From: CAWFZT01 sp963820415
GTDB lineage: Bacteria > Chloroflexota > Anaerolineae > Anaerolineales > Anaerolineaceae
Assembly (NCBI GenBank): GCA_963820415.1
Contig: CAWFZT010000006.1
Coordinates: forward strand, 620,001 to 684,000
Direction of reading: 5' to 3'
DNA: 64,000 nucleotides
Shown: in pieces, positions 35,019 through 43,264 of the stretch
How positions within the stretch are numbered: position 1 is the first letter of the stretch
Layout: every line of letters starts with the position of its first letter
The notes under the pieces: model-generated
What the model saw: the letters and a program-made list of their open reading frames with translations, nothing else
What the model was told of the DNA's origin: nothing
Database searches by the model: none
Program-made: the position numbers and the translations under genes

Positions 35019-35639
35019 TTAGATCAGTTCGAGTTTGGCCAGAGAAGCCAGCAAGCGCTTGAAGCCCACCAACTCAAAGTGCACGTCGACTTCCTCTTCG
35101 CCATCGCGGATGGCGCTATTGAGCACAATGCCCTCGCCCCACACCGGGTGGCGCACATGCATGGCGGGCCGGTAGCGCCGTTCTATTTTCATGCTGCTAT
35201 CGGGCGGTGGTGCCGAAGGCGCCAGGCGGGTGCTCTCCCAACGGGCGGGCAGCTCCCAACTGCTGGAAGAAGCCCGCCGTTCCGCATAATGCCCTCCCAA
35301 GTGGCGGATCAACCCTTCAGGAATATCATCGATGAAGCGCGAGCTTTCGCTGCCCTCGAACGATCCAAAGGTGCTGCGCCGTTCGGCGCGCACCAGGTAA
35401 AGATTGTTCTTGGCCCGCGTCAGGCCGACATAAAACAGGCGCCTCTCTTCAGCCATTTCTTCCGGGTCGTCGCGCGATCGGCTGTGCGGCAGCAGGCCCT
35501 CATCCAGCCCGATAATGAAAACCTGCGCGAACTCCAATCCCTTGGCGGCGTGCAGGGTCAGCAAAGTGGGCGAATCGCTGCGCTCGGGGATGGTATCCTG
35601 GTCGGATACTAGGGCCAGGTTTTCCAGGAAGGCGCTCAA
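35019..35639 (-). CDS. pcrA: C-terminal part of PcrA/UvrD helicase (frameshifted)
   Basis: 206 residues in the frame after the stop of the first part. It holds the C-terminal motifs V and VI of UvrD-like helicases: TLHAAKGLEFAQVFIIGLDEG, EERRLFYVGLTRAKNNL. It then runs through a linker to a Tudor-like RNA polymerase-binding end (RPAMHVRHPVWGEGIV). The nominal start is a TTG in a TTGA overlap and is not credible; the fused reading ERGLSAFLENLALVSD is. Confidence 0.85.
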   Translation of the reverse strand: MSAFLENLALVSDQDTIPERSDSPTLLTLHAAKGLEFAQVFIIGLDEGLLPHSRSRDDPEEMAEERRLFYVGLTRAKNNLYLVRAERRSTFGSFEGSESSRFIDDIPEGLIRHLGGHYAERRASSSSWELPARWESTRLAPSAPPPDSSMKIERRYRPAMHVRHPVWGEGIVLNSAIRDGEEEVDVHFELVGFKRLLASLAKLELI

Positions 35640-37216
35640 CCCCGCTCCTGGTATTCATAGGCCAGCCGGCGCAGCTCTTCTACGTTGCCCCAGCGGTCCT
35701 GGCCTTCTTCGCTTTCATCCTCGATATATTCCCGGTAAACCGTATCGCTGACAATACGGTCGAAGAGGGCCGGCAGGGTCAGGTTTGCTCCAACCTCGCG
35801 CCAGCCGGCCAACAGGCCGCCAAAATCTGCCAGGACCGTGGTGCCGCGCCCGCCGAAGGCTTTGGCAAACGGCGAATCGGGACCTTTAGCGGCCAGGTCG
35901 ATCAGCACTTCGCCGGCGCTGGCGCCTGCCTGGCGGGCCGCCAGTTGCAAGGCCACCAAAGTTTTATCACCAATGCCGCGCGGCGGCACGTTGATTACCC
36001 GCCCCAGGCTAACTTCGTCCGCCGGGTTCTGCACCAGGCGCAGGTAAGCGATCATGTCTTTGACCTCGCGCCGGCCGTAGAAGCGCTGTGCGCCCACCAG
36101 CCGGTAAGCCATGCCGGCGCGCAGAAAAGCTTCCTCTAACAGGCGCGACTGGGCGTTGGTGCGGTACATCACGGCCATATCCCCACCCCGGGCCTTGCCT
36201 GCCGAGATGAGTTGCTGGATAGCATCGGCCACATAGGCTGCCTCGGCGTGGTCGTCGACGGCCTCGTATAGCACGATCTTATCGCCAGCGCCGCGCTCTG
36301 AGAAGAGCTGCTTGGGAGTGCGGTATTGGTTGCGGTCGATCACTGCTCTGGCTGCGTCGAGCACATTCTGGGTAGAACGGTAATTTTGTTCGAGCAGGAT
36401 TTTCTGCGAGTCAGGGTAATCGTCCTCGAAGCGCAGGACATTCTTGTAATCGGCGCCGCGCCAGCGGTAGATTGACTGGTCTTCGTCCCCTACGACAAAG
36501 AGGTTGCCGTGGAACCCGCACAGGTGCTGCAGCAGCCGGTACTGGGCCATATTGGTGTCCTGGAATTCGTCGACCAGCACGTGCTCGAAGCGGTGGGAAT
36601 ATTTTTCCTTCACAGGCGGATTTTCTTCCAGCAAGCGCACTGCCCACAGCAGCAGGTCGTCAAAATCGACCGCGTTGCAGGTCTGCAGCAGTTCCTGGTA
36701 GCGTTTGTATACCCGGCTGACAATCTCGTCCCGGTAGCTGCGGGTAGGGTAAGCAGTGGGGAGCACCAGGTTGTTCTTGGCCTGCGAAATGGCGGAGAGC
36801 ATGGAAGCCGGGCGATACAACTTGTCGTCGATGTTAAGCTCTTTCAGCGTCCGTTTGACCAGGTTTTCCTGATCGTCCGCGTCGAAAATCACGAAGCTGG
36901 AGGTGAAGGGTAGCAGGTTGGATTCGCGGCGCAGGATGCGGGCGCACGTGGCGTGAAAAGTCCCCAACCATACGCCCTGGATTTTTTCACCCAGCAGGCG
37001 GGTCAGGCGGTTTTCCATTTCCCGGGCGGCCTTATTGGTGAAGGTGACCGCCAGGATGTTGGTCGGGCGCACACCCAGGGTCAGGATCAGGTAGGCCACG
37101 CGCAGTGTCAGTACGCGCGTCTTGCCCGAGCCAGGACCGGCCAGAACCAGTACCTGTCCCAGGTCGGCCGTTACAGCCTGCCGCTGCTGTGAATTAAGAT
37201 CATCGAGAATGTTCAT
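35636..37216 (-). CDS. pcrA: PcrA/UvrD-family ATP-dependent DNA helicase, N-terminal part (frameshifted)
   Basis: 526 residues as read. SF1A 3'-5' helicase: Q-motif LNSQQRQAV, Walker A AGPGSGKT near residue 30, motif II VDEFQDTNMAQ near 215, motif III GDEDQSIYRWRGAD, and the 2B region. The frame ends at TGA inside the last helix of domain 2B (YQERG). A single G added to GCGGGGTTGAGC gives ERGLSAFLENL and joins the C-terminal part, for a protein of about 731 residues, the standard PcrA length. UvrD/PcrA acts in repair, rolling-circle replication and removal of RecA or stalled polymerase. Confidence 0.88.
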   Translation of the reverse strand: MNILDDLNSQQRQAVTADLGQVLVLAGPGSGKTRVLTLRVAYLILTLGVRPTNILAVTFTNKAAREMENRLTRLLGEKIQGVWLGTFHATCARILRRESNLLPFTSSFVIFDADDQENLVKRTLKELNIDDKLYRPASMLSAISQAKNNLVLPTAYPTRSYRDEIVSRVYKRYQELLQTCNAVDFDDLLLWAVRLLEENPPVKEKYSHRFEHVLVDEFQDTNMAQYRLLQHLCGFHGNLFVVGDEDQSIYRWRGADYKNVLRFEDDYPDSQKILLEQNYRSTQNVLDAARAVIDRNQYRTPKQLFSERGAGDKIVLYEAVDDHAEAAYVADAIQQLISAGKARGGDMAVMYRTNAQSRLLEEAFLRAGMAYRLVGAQRFYGRREVKDMIAYLRLVQNPADEVSLGRVINVPPRGIGDKTLVALQLAARQAGASAGEVLIDLAAKGPDSPFAKAFGGRGTTVLADFGGLLAGWREVGANLTLPALFDRIVSDTVYREYIEDESEEGQDRWGNVEELRRLAYEYQERG

Positions 37217-37266
37217 AAATTCCGCCTGATTGTACTATAGAACCCTTGCCAAGGTGCGCAAGAACT

Positions 37267-37316
37267 CAGGTTTTTGGATGTAAGCGTGCGTATGCACGCT
37301 TACATCCAAAAACCTG
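37267..37316. repeat. Family A palindromic element, copy 3
   Basis: Perfect 50-nt hairpin, arms starting CAGGTTTTTGGATGTAAGCG and ending CGCTTACATCCAAAAACCTG around a GTAT loop. AAGAACT precedes it. It lies between the divergent pcrA and holB genes. Confidence 0.85.
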
Positions 37317-37354
37317 CTACAGCTCAGTTACTCGCCAGGATTAATTGCCTCTGG

Positions 37355-37360
37355 TACAAT
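37355..37360 (+). promoter_or_regulatory. -10 box of holB
   Basis: TACAAT ending 7 nt before the ATG with no Shine-Dalgarno, as for nadK and recD2. Confidence 0.4.
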
Positions 37361-37367
37361 CTCTTAT

Positions 37368-38378
37368 ATGGATTGGGACGTGATTGGCCAGGAGTGGGCC
37401 GCACATCTGCTGCAGCAGCATATCGCCCGCGCTGAAACGCGGCATGCTTACCTTTTCACCGGTCCGCCGGGCGTAGGCCGGCGCACGCTGGCCCTGCGCT
37501 TTGCCCAATCGCTCAACTGCCCCAACCCACCCGCCCCAGGTTTCGCCTGCGGCGCCTGCCGCACCTGCTTGCAGACCTGGCGCATGCAGCACGCCGACCT
37601 TGCGGTGGTACAGCGGCTGGAAGATAAAACGGAAATCCTGATCGAGCAGATCCGCGCCCTCCAGCACAGCCTGTCCCTTTCACCTTACGAAGCGCGCTAC
37701 CGGGTGGCGCTACTGCTGCACTTCGAGCAGGCCAACGCCAGCGCCCAGAACGCTTTACTGAAGACGCTGGAAGAAGCGCCTGAACGGGTGGTTCTGCTAC
37801 TGACCGCCAATTCAGCCGAGGATTTATTGCCGACCATCGTATCACGCTGCGAAGTGCTGCGCCTGCGCCCGGTTTCGGTTGAAAGCCTGGAGGGAGTGCT
37901 GCAGGCGCGCTATGGATTGGCTGCCGAAAGAGCGCGGCTGCTGGCGCATCTGTCTGGCGGGCGGATTGGCTACGCCTTGCATCTGAACGAGGAAAAAACC
38001 GAACTGGACCAGCGCCATGCCTGGTTGGACGATTTGCTGCAGCAAATGGCAGCCAGGCGGCGCGAGCGCTTAACCTACGTCGAGCGAACGATGAAAAAAT
38101 ACGACCGCGAGCGCGACCGTGGGCGCGAAAAAATCCACCAGGTTTTGCTGGTGTGGGAATCTTTCTGGCGGGACGTGTTTATCTCCGCCAGTGGGGCGGA
38201 CCTGCCGCTGGTTAACCTGGAATACCAGGCAGATATCCTGCGCCTGGCGGGTGCAATTGGCCCGGCGGCGGCGCACGACTATCTGGCCGGGCTTGGGCAG
38301 GCGTTGACCCGGCAGGAGAGCAACGTCAATTCGCGCCTGCTGGTGGAGACACTGATGATGGATTGGCCGAAGGTTTAG
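37368..38378 (+). CDS. holB: DNA polymerase III delta' subunit
   Basis: 336 residues. Clamp-loader AAA+ subunit: DVIGQEWAAHLLQQ, a P-loop-like GPPGVGRRTLA where the catalytic Lys is Arg (typical of the non-hydrolysing delta' subunit), a zinc module CGACRTCLQ (about 64-74), IRALQHSLSLSPYEARYRV, NALLKTLEEAPERVVLLL (sensor region) and a C-terminal collar domain. It loads the sliding clamp with gamma/tau and delta. The upstream promoter box suggests leaderless translation. Confidence 0.9.
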   Translation: MDWDVIGQEWAAHLLQQHIARAETRHAYLFTGPPGVGRRTLALRFAQSLNCPNPPAPGFACGACRTCLQTWRMQHADLAVVQRLEDKTEILIEQIRALQHSLSLSPYEARYRVALLLHFEQANASAQNALLKTLEEAPERVVLLLTANSAEDLLPTIVSRCEVLRLRPVSVESLEGVLQARYGLAAERARLLAHLSGGRIGYALHLNEEKTELDQRHAWLDDLLQQMAARRRERLTYVERTMKKYDRERDRGREKIHQVLLVWESFWRDVFISASGADLPLVNLEYQADILRLAGAIGPAAAHDYLAGLGQALTRQESNVNSRLLVETLMMDWPKV

Positions 38379-38426
38379 CCGGTAGAAAAAGGCAAGCCAC
38401 CGGGCGGTTATGGGATGGCGTCACGC

Positions 38427-38524
38427 GGGGACTATAGTCCCCGTTTTGTGGGGATTTTATTGAGTGGCGTCTCGCGGGGACTATAGTCCCCGTTTTGTGG
38501 GGATTTTATTGAGTGGCGTCTCGA
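38427..38524. repeat. 49-bp tandem repeat built on family B
   Basis: Two direct copies of a 49-bp unit (38427 and 38476) containing GGGGACTATAGTCCCCG, a second arm TTTTGTGGGGATT and then TTATTGAGTGGCGTCTCG. The second copy supplies the C-terminus and stop of the convergent glycosyltransferase gene; a partial third copy starts inside that gene. Confidence 0.8.
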
Positions 38525-40983
38525 GGGGATTGGATTACCACCTTGCTCAGATCAATCGAATCGAGGATTTTAGCGGCGTTGGCCAGGCTGAAGTCGGGAC
38601 GCTTTTTGAAAATCCACACCGGTGGATGGTCGTAAACGCTGAATGCCTCTTCGGCAGCCAGCAGATTGTTGTTGAACAACGGCAGGGCTGGTTTCTTATT
38701 CCAGGCTACCGTCCCGCCTACATCGGAGATTTCCAGCGGGCCGAATTGGAACGGCGATTGGAAGGCAGCCACCAGGTCAAACCCCAACTGTCCGTCGAAC
38801 AGCGCCCGGTAATATTCCATGGTCATCGGGTAGTCGCGCGGGATGCGCGGCACGCTCCAGATGGCGCGCTGGCTGGGCACAATGATATAATCCACCCGGG
38901 CCAGGTTATCCAGGAACATCTTTTTCTTATTGGCGTCGTCGGGCCAGCGCACTTCCATGGTCAGCCCGTTATAAAGCTCACCAAACGGGTTGCGTCCGAG
39001 GAAGGGGAATGGCAGGCCTTCGTCCCAGCTTTCGTTGGAGAGGATTGAACGGGTTATTTTTACCGGGTTTTCATCCTGAGTGGAAACCATCAGATAGTAG
39101 GTCTCGTCTTGCTGCACCACCCCATGCTTGAAATCCGCCTCGGCCAGGCTTCCAGCCCCACCGGGGTCGAAAGCGGCTTGCACGACAGCCACATCGAGCG
39201 GGTTCTTCCCATTCGGGTCACTAGCGACCTGCACATACAACGCTGCTGGTTTCCCATCCACCTGGGTGTTAATATGAGGGATGGTCACTTTTTGCAAGTC
39301 GCCGCTGGCCGGGGCGATGAAGGGCAACTCTAGCGGCGCTCCCTGGCCGACGGCCATCGCGGCTGGGGCGCTGACCTGGGCATTGACTGGCCCCTGGGGG
39401 GTATCGATGGTGATTTGGAAGGCAGCCGGGATATTCTGCATGATCCACAGGGTGGCCTGGACGCGCGTGTTGATGGTCAAGTACACGGCGTGCACAAAGC
39501 CGTAAGCCCAGGCCAGGCTGCCCACCAGGACCACGCCCATACTGACAACCGGCACGAAATAACGCCGGATAACCGATGCAAGGGGGCGGGCGAGACGGTC
39601 AGTGCTTTGAGATTCCCTGGCGCCGTGCTGCCACAATTCGATCAACGCCCAGGCTGCCAGCAGACATAGGAAGGGATATATCGGCAGAAAATAGCGGATG
39701 GATTTGACCCAACGGGTGCCCATGAACAGAAAATAGCCACCCGCCCAGACTAGCGGGATCAGGTGAGCGCGCCAGCCGGAGCCATACCTGAGGAAGCGCC
39801 AGGCGGCCCATCCAAAGCCAGCCCACACGGCGATGCCCAGCGGCAGGCCCATGCCCCAGATGACCATATTTTCGAGGGGAAAAATAATTGCCAGGCGGTG
39901 CGCCCATTGCTCGGCAGGCGGCCCGCCGCCTATGCCGTTAGATTCGTCCTCGGCGACCTGCATGCTGTCAATCCAATCCTGGTTAAGGTGCACGGTAAAG
40001 ATGGTAGTATTTCCGGTCTCAGCCCGGAAGCTCATCGGTTGGGTAACGCGGAAGGTGACCAGGGTAGCCACAACCGCCAGGAGCAGGTAGGCTGCTACGC
40101 CGATGCCAATGTGCTGCAGGTCGCGCAGGCTTCTCAGGCGCAGGTCGGCGGCGCTGATGAAAGCGGCTACCAGGATCAACCCGCCCAGCGGCGCCAGGTT
40201 AACCTTGGAGGCCAGCGCCATGCCAAAGGCTACCCCAAACCCGGCATACCAGGCCCAGGCCAGGCGGGTGGGCCGGTAATCCGGTCTGGTTTTCGGCGGT
40301 GCGCTAGTAGGGCGGGTTACGGGCGGGATTTGGGCGACCCGCACGGCGCAGTAAAGCGCCGCGCAGGTGAAGAACACAGCAAAGTTATCCACGGTCATGA
40401 AATGGGACTGCTGAATCTGCATCACCGCCAGGCCGCTCAGGGCAGCCGCCAGCAGGCCTACCCTGTGGCTGTACAGTCGCTTGCCAATCAGGTAGATCAG
40501 CAGCAGCGCTAGACAGTCGGCCAATGCTGATAAGCTGCGCCCCATCAGGCGTATCTCGTTGTAGCCGGTGTTGCCGGTGACCTCTCCCATGACGCGTAGG
40601 ATGGTGATCGGCCATTGGCCCCAGCGCATGCGGTTATCCGGGCCGTCCTTCATTTTTAGGCCATTCAAGTCGTATTTTTGATACGGGCTGAGCGGCGAGA
40701 GACGCGTGTTGAAATAATCGCTCAGCGATTTGGGGATCGAAAGCTGGGTCAGGGTATTGGTTAGCCCGTACTCATCGGGGTGCAGGTTGGCGCCCTGGCT
40801 CCAGTTGACCCAACCAAAACGAAATACAACACCAATCGCGATTAAAACGATCAGGAGTGCTTCGAATAGCACTCCCTTCCAGCGCCTGGCGCTGGAATTC
40901 GGATGAAAATCCCCGTTTTGTGGGGTATATAAGTCCCCGTTCTGTGGGGTGTTGTTTTCTAAACTGGATTGGCTTGGCTGCAT
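38506..40983 (-). CDS. Glycosyltransferase family 39-like membrane protein
   Basis: 825 residues with about 11 hydrophobic segments in the first 500, starting near residue 33, and a C-terminal periplasmic domain of about 300 residues. The first loop after TM1 has HPDEYG, the acidic HxDE-type motif seen in PMT/ArnT-like GT39 enzymes, which transfer sugars from lipid carriers outside the membrane. Acceptor and sugar are unknown. The N-terminal tail carries two in-frame copies of TPQNGD from family B repeats, and the last residues (SPRDATQ) come from the 49-bp repeat. I therefore consider the native N- and C-termini uncertain. Confidence 0.8.
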   Translation of the reverse strand: MQPSQSSLENNTPQNGDLYTPQNGDFHPNSSARRWKGVLFEALLIVLIAIGVVFRFGWVNWSQGANLHPDEYGLTNTLTQLSIPKSLSDYFNTRLSPLSPYQKYDLNGLKMKDGPDNRMRWGQWPITILRVMGEVTGNTGYNEIRLMGRSLSALADCLALLLIYLIGKRLYSHRVGLLAAALSGLAVMQIQQSHFMTVDNFAVFFTCAALYCAVRVAQIPPVTRPTSAPPKTRPDYRPTRLAWAWYAGFGVAFGMALASKVNLAPLGGLILVAAFISAADLRLRSLRDLQHIGIGVAAYLLLAVVATLVTFRVTQPMSFRAETGNTTIFTVHLNQDWIDSMQVAEDESNGIGGGPPAEQWAHRLAIIFPLENMVIWGMGLPLGIAVWAGFGWAAWRFLRYGSGWRAHLIPLVWAGGYFLFMGTRWVKSIRYFLPIYPFLCLLAAWALIELWQHGARESQSTDRLARPLASVIRRYFVPVVSMGVVLVGSLAWAYGFVHAVYLTINTRVQATLWIMQNIPAAFQITIDTPQGPVNAQVSAPAAMAVGQGAPLELPFIAPASGDLQKVTIPHINTQVDGKPAALYVQVASDPNGKNPLDVAVVQAAFDPGGAGSLAEADFKHGVVQQDETYYLMVSTQDENPVKITRSILSNESWDEGLPFPFLGRNPFGELYNGLTMEVRWPDDANKKKMFLDNLARVDYIIVPSQRAIWSVPRIPRDYPMTMEYYRALFDGQLGFDLVAAFQSPFQFGPLEISDVGGTVAWNKKPALPLFNNNLLAAEEAFSVYDHPPVWIFKKRPDFSLANAAKILDSIDLSKVVIQSPRDATQ
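40910..40949. repeat. Two family B palindromes inside the glycosyltransferase gene
   Basis: TCCCCGTTTTGTGGGG (40910-40925) and GTCCCCGTTCTGTGGGG (40933-40949), in frame in the N-terminal tail; they encode TPQNGDLY and TPQNGDFH. Confidence 0.85.
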
Positions 40984-41055
40984 GGATCTCAGTAAAGCTC
41001 CTCCTCCAATTTTACTATAAGGCTAGATGCGGAAGAAACCGCAAATTTATCATTC

Positions 41056-41061
41056 TATACT
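41056..41061 (+). promoter_or_regulatory. -10 box of the GNAT gene
   Basis: TATACT ending 6 nt before the ATG, no Shine-Dalgarno. Confidence 0.4.
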
Positions 41062-41067
41062 TGACAA

Positions 41068-41541
41068 ATGCAAACCACAGATCAATCCGGACCAGTACGG
41101 ATCTTTCGGCCGTACCAGGAGACGGATGAGACCAAAGTCATCGGCGTCTGGCACCGGTCGGGACTGGCCGCTTATACTTACCTGCCGACCTGGCAGACGA
41201 TGACGCTGGAAACGACAGCGAATGTCTTCCGCACTGTCATCCGGCCATCCACTGCCATCTGGGTGGGCGTGCTGGATGGCCGCGTTGTGGCCTACCTCGC
41301 CATGAAAGGATCATATATCGACCGCCTGTACGTCGACCCGCTGGAATGGCACAAGGGATCGGGCCAGCGTTTCATCCGGTTGGCCAAGGAGCTATCCCCC
41401 GCCGGGCTGGAGCTGCACACCCATCAAGAAAACTGCCCTGCCTGCGCCCTGTACGAGAGCGAAGGCTTCCGGGCGGTCAAGTTCGGCATTAGCTCGCCGC
41501 CCGAATCAGCGCCCGATGTCGAGTACCACTGGCGGCCATAA
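41068..41541 (+). CDS. GNAT family N-acetyltransferase
   Basis: 157 residues. GNAT fold: IRPSTAIWVGVLDGRVVAYLAMKGSYIDRLYVDP is the beta4 core (about residues 53-90) and GSGQRFIRLAKE supplies the acetyl-CoA loop (a Q/RxxGxG/A variant with HKGSGQ). The C-terminal ALYESEGFRAVKFG motif is typical. Transfers an acetyl group from acetyl-CoA to an unknown amine. Alone in its transcription unit. Confidence 0.82.
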   Translation: MQTTDQSGPVRIFRPYQETDETKVIGVWHRSGLAAYTYLPTWQTMTLETTANVFRTVIRPSTAIWVGVLDGRVVAYLAMKGSYIDRLYVDPLEWHKGSGQRFIRLAKELSPAGLELHTHQENCPACALYESEGFRAVKFGISSPPESAPDVEYHWRP

Positions 41542-41613
41542 ATTCATATAAGTGAGTTATGGATAGGTCATCTTGAGAGGTTGTGAATTAATTGACACTG
41601 TAGGGGCACGAAA

Positions 41614-41634
41614 GCCCCCAGTTCTTTTGGGGGT
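41614..41634. repeat. Diverged family B palindrome
   Basis: CCCCCAGTTCTTTTGGGGG keeps the arm-GTTYT-arm layout of family B; in the intergenic gap before the aminotransferase gene. Confidence 0.5.
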
Positions 41635-41669
41635 GGTCCCATTTGGAGCGTATGAGTTACAATCATGCA

Positions 41670-41836
41670 ATCGTGCCCAGCTGTAAAGGTCACGATACCC
41701 GGCGCGGGGCACAACTGCTTGCCTTTAAGCTGAATTTTCCATGACTTTCCGTTGGACCCCTAAGCGCAACCACAGCCATAACGCCATGAAAGTCTTCAAT
41801 CCTTTTGGCGTTACGCCATAAGAGCGTTATTTTTTG
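41670..41836 (+). other. Candidate structured RNA in a 396-bp gap
   Basis: No gene is visible between 41542 and 41937. TACAAT at 41658-41663 may be a -10 box. The following sequence can fold as ATCGTG / CACGAT and GTGCCC / GGGCAC hairpins. It ends in a terminator: ATAACGC (41778-41784) pairs with GCGTTAT (41824-41830), before six T. The competing stem TAACGCCA / TGGCGTTA (41779-41786 with 41806-41813) is mutually exclusive with it. It matches no known riboswitch or 6S RNA. Confidence 0.35.
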
Positions 41837-41875
41837 AACCAGCAAAAGAAATTACCGGTTTTCGAGTTTGAAAAG

Positions 41876-41904
41876 TTGTTTAGGGATCACAATCCATATA
41901 TAAT
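41876..41904 (+). promoter_or_regulatory. Promoter of the aminotransferase gene
   Basis: -35 TTGTTT (41876-41881), 17-bp spacer, -10 TATAAT (41899-41904). Leader of about 27 nt with AGGAG at 41926-41930. Confidence 0.6.
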
Positions 41905-41937
41905 TATGAGTCAATCCGTCCTAACAGGAGAAAAATT

Positions 41938-43215
41938 ATGCCACAAGAACCAGCCAGGAACCGCTTAGCGCTTAATGGGGGAGAAAAAGCCATTCAGCAC
42001 CCTCTGCCGCCGATGTACCCGGGCGGATTGAAGATCGGCAGCGAAGAAGAAGCTGCCGTACTGGACGTGATCCGCAGCCAGCGTCTTTTCCGCTACTATG
42101 GTCCTAAACCGGGACCATCCAGGGTGGAGGAATTGGAAAAGGCTTTCGCAGCCTTCATGGGTGTAAAACATGCCGTGGCGGTCACTTCTGGTACAGCCGC
42201 CCTGATCTGCGCCCTGGTTGGGTTGGGGGTGGGAGCCGGCGATGAAGTGATTATCCCCGGCTATACCTGGATCGCAAGCGCCTCGGCGGTGATTGCCGTG
42301 GGCGCCGTGCCTATCATGGCGGAAGTTGATGATTCGCTAACCCTTGACCCGGTAGAAATCGAAGGGAAGATCACTCCCTACACCAAAGCCATCATACCGG
42401 TCCACATGCGTGGAGGACCCTGCCGCATGGACGCCATTCTGGAAGTTGCTCGCAAACACAACCTCAAGGTACTTGAAGATACTGCCCAGGCGGATGGAGC
42501 CAGCTATCAGGGCCGGCGGTTGGGCACCTGGGGCGACGCGGGAGCCTTCAGCCTGCAGTTCAACAAGATCATCACTTCAGGTGAAGGCGGTATGGTCATC
42601 ACCAACGATGATGAGGTTTACAAGCGGGTGGTGATGTACCACGATGTGGTGGGCGGATCGCGCAATCACGTCCCCGAAGCGGAGATCCTGCCGGGCGTCA
42701 ACTACCGCATGAATGAGCTAACCGGAGCTGTGGCGCTGGCACAGCTCAAGAGACTGGATGGGCTGCTGGCCACCATGCGCCGCAATAAGGGCATGATCAA
42801 GGAAAGCATCCTGGCAGTGGCGGCGCACAAGGGGATTCACTTCCGCATCATGAATGATCCGGCCGGAGAAGCCGCCATCGGCTTGGTGTTCTTTGCCCCC
42901 GATGCTGCCACTGCTCATCGGGTCGGTGATGCCCTCGAGGCAGAAGGCGGCGCCGCCTGGATCCTCTATTCGCCCGATGAGGTGGATTACCATGTTTACC
43001 CGCACTGGGCTCCGATCATGGATCAACGCGCCTGGACGGTCAATGGCGGCCCATGGAGAAATCATCCGCGCAAGATCACTTACACCGTTGATATGTGCCC
43101 AAAGACGCTTGACTTGCTCAGCCGGGCGGTGCACATAGATATCAGTCCCGATCTGACCAGCCAGAATCTGGAAGAACTGGCAGATGCGCTGAATAAGGTG
43201 ATTGATGCAGTTTGA
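41938..43215 (+). CDS. DegT/DnrJ/EryC1/StrS family aminotransferase
   Basis: 425 residues. PLP-dependent sugar aminotransferase family: GVKHAVAVTSGTAALICAL near residue 80, EDTAQADGASYQGRRLG near 180, and FNKIITSGEGGMV containing the PLP lysine (about residue 204). The tail (about 250-425) contains the DYHVYPHWAPIMDQR segment seen in many aminosugar-forming members. Such enzymes make aminosugars for surface glycans or antibiotics. A strong promoter and Shine-Dalgarno precede it; it is not clustered with other sugar genes here, so the substrate is unknown. Confidence 0.87.
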   Translation: MPQEPARNRLALNGGEKAIQHPLPPMYPGGLKIGSEEEAAVLDVIRSQRLFRYYGPKPGPSRVEELEKAFAAFMGVKHAVAVTSGTAALICALVGLGVGAGDEVIIPGYTWIASASAVIAVGAVPIMAEVDDSLTLDPVEIEGKITPYTKAIIPVHMRGGPCRMDAILEVARKHNLKVLEDTAQADGASYQGRRLGTWGDAGAFSLQFNKIITSGEGGMVITNDDEVYKRVVMYHDVVGGSRNHVPEAEILPGVNYRMNELTGAVALAQLKRLDGLLATMRRNKGMIKESILAVAAHKGIHFRIMNDPAGEAAIGLVFFAPDAATAHRVGDALEAEGGAAWILYSPDEVDYHVYPHWAPIMDQRAWTVNGGPWRNHPRKITYTVDMCPKTLDLLSRAVHIDISPDLTSQNLEELADALNKVIDAV

Positions 43216-43264
43216 TTTTTTGAATATATCAAGCGGCGTAACCGCTTGATATATTCAAAAAATC
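43214..43264. terminator. Bidirectional terminator between convergent genes
   Basis: Perfect 23-bp stem with a CGTAA loop; the outer parts are GATTTTTTG and CAAAAAATC, giving T-rich tails on both strands. It overlaps the aminotransferase stop and ends at the stop of the ABC ATPase gene. Confidence 0.75.

Noticed and set aside
39763..40512. 249-codon plus-strand open frame
   Set aside because: Antisense to the glycosyltransferase membrane region; no motif.
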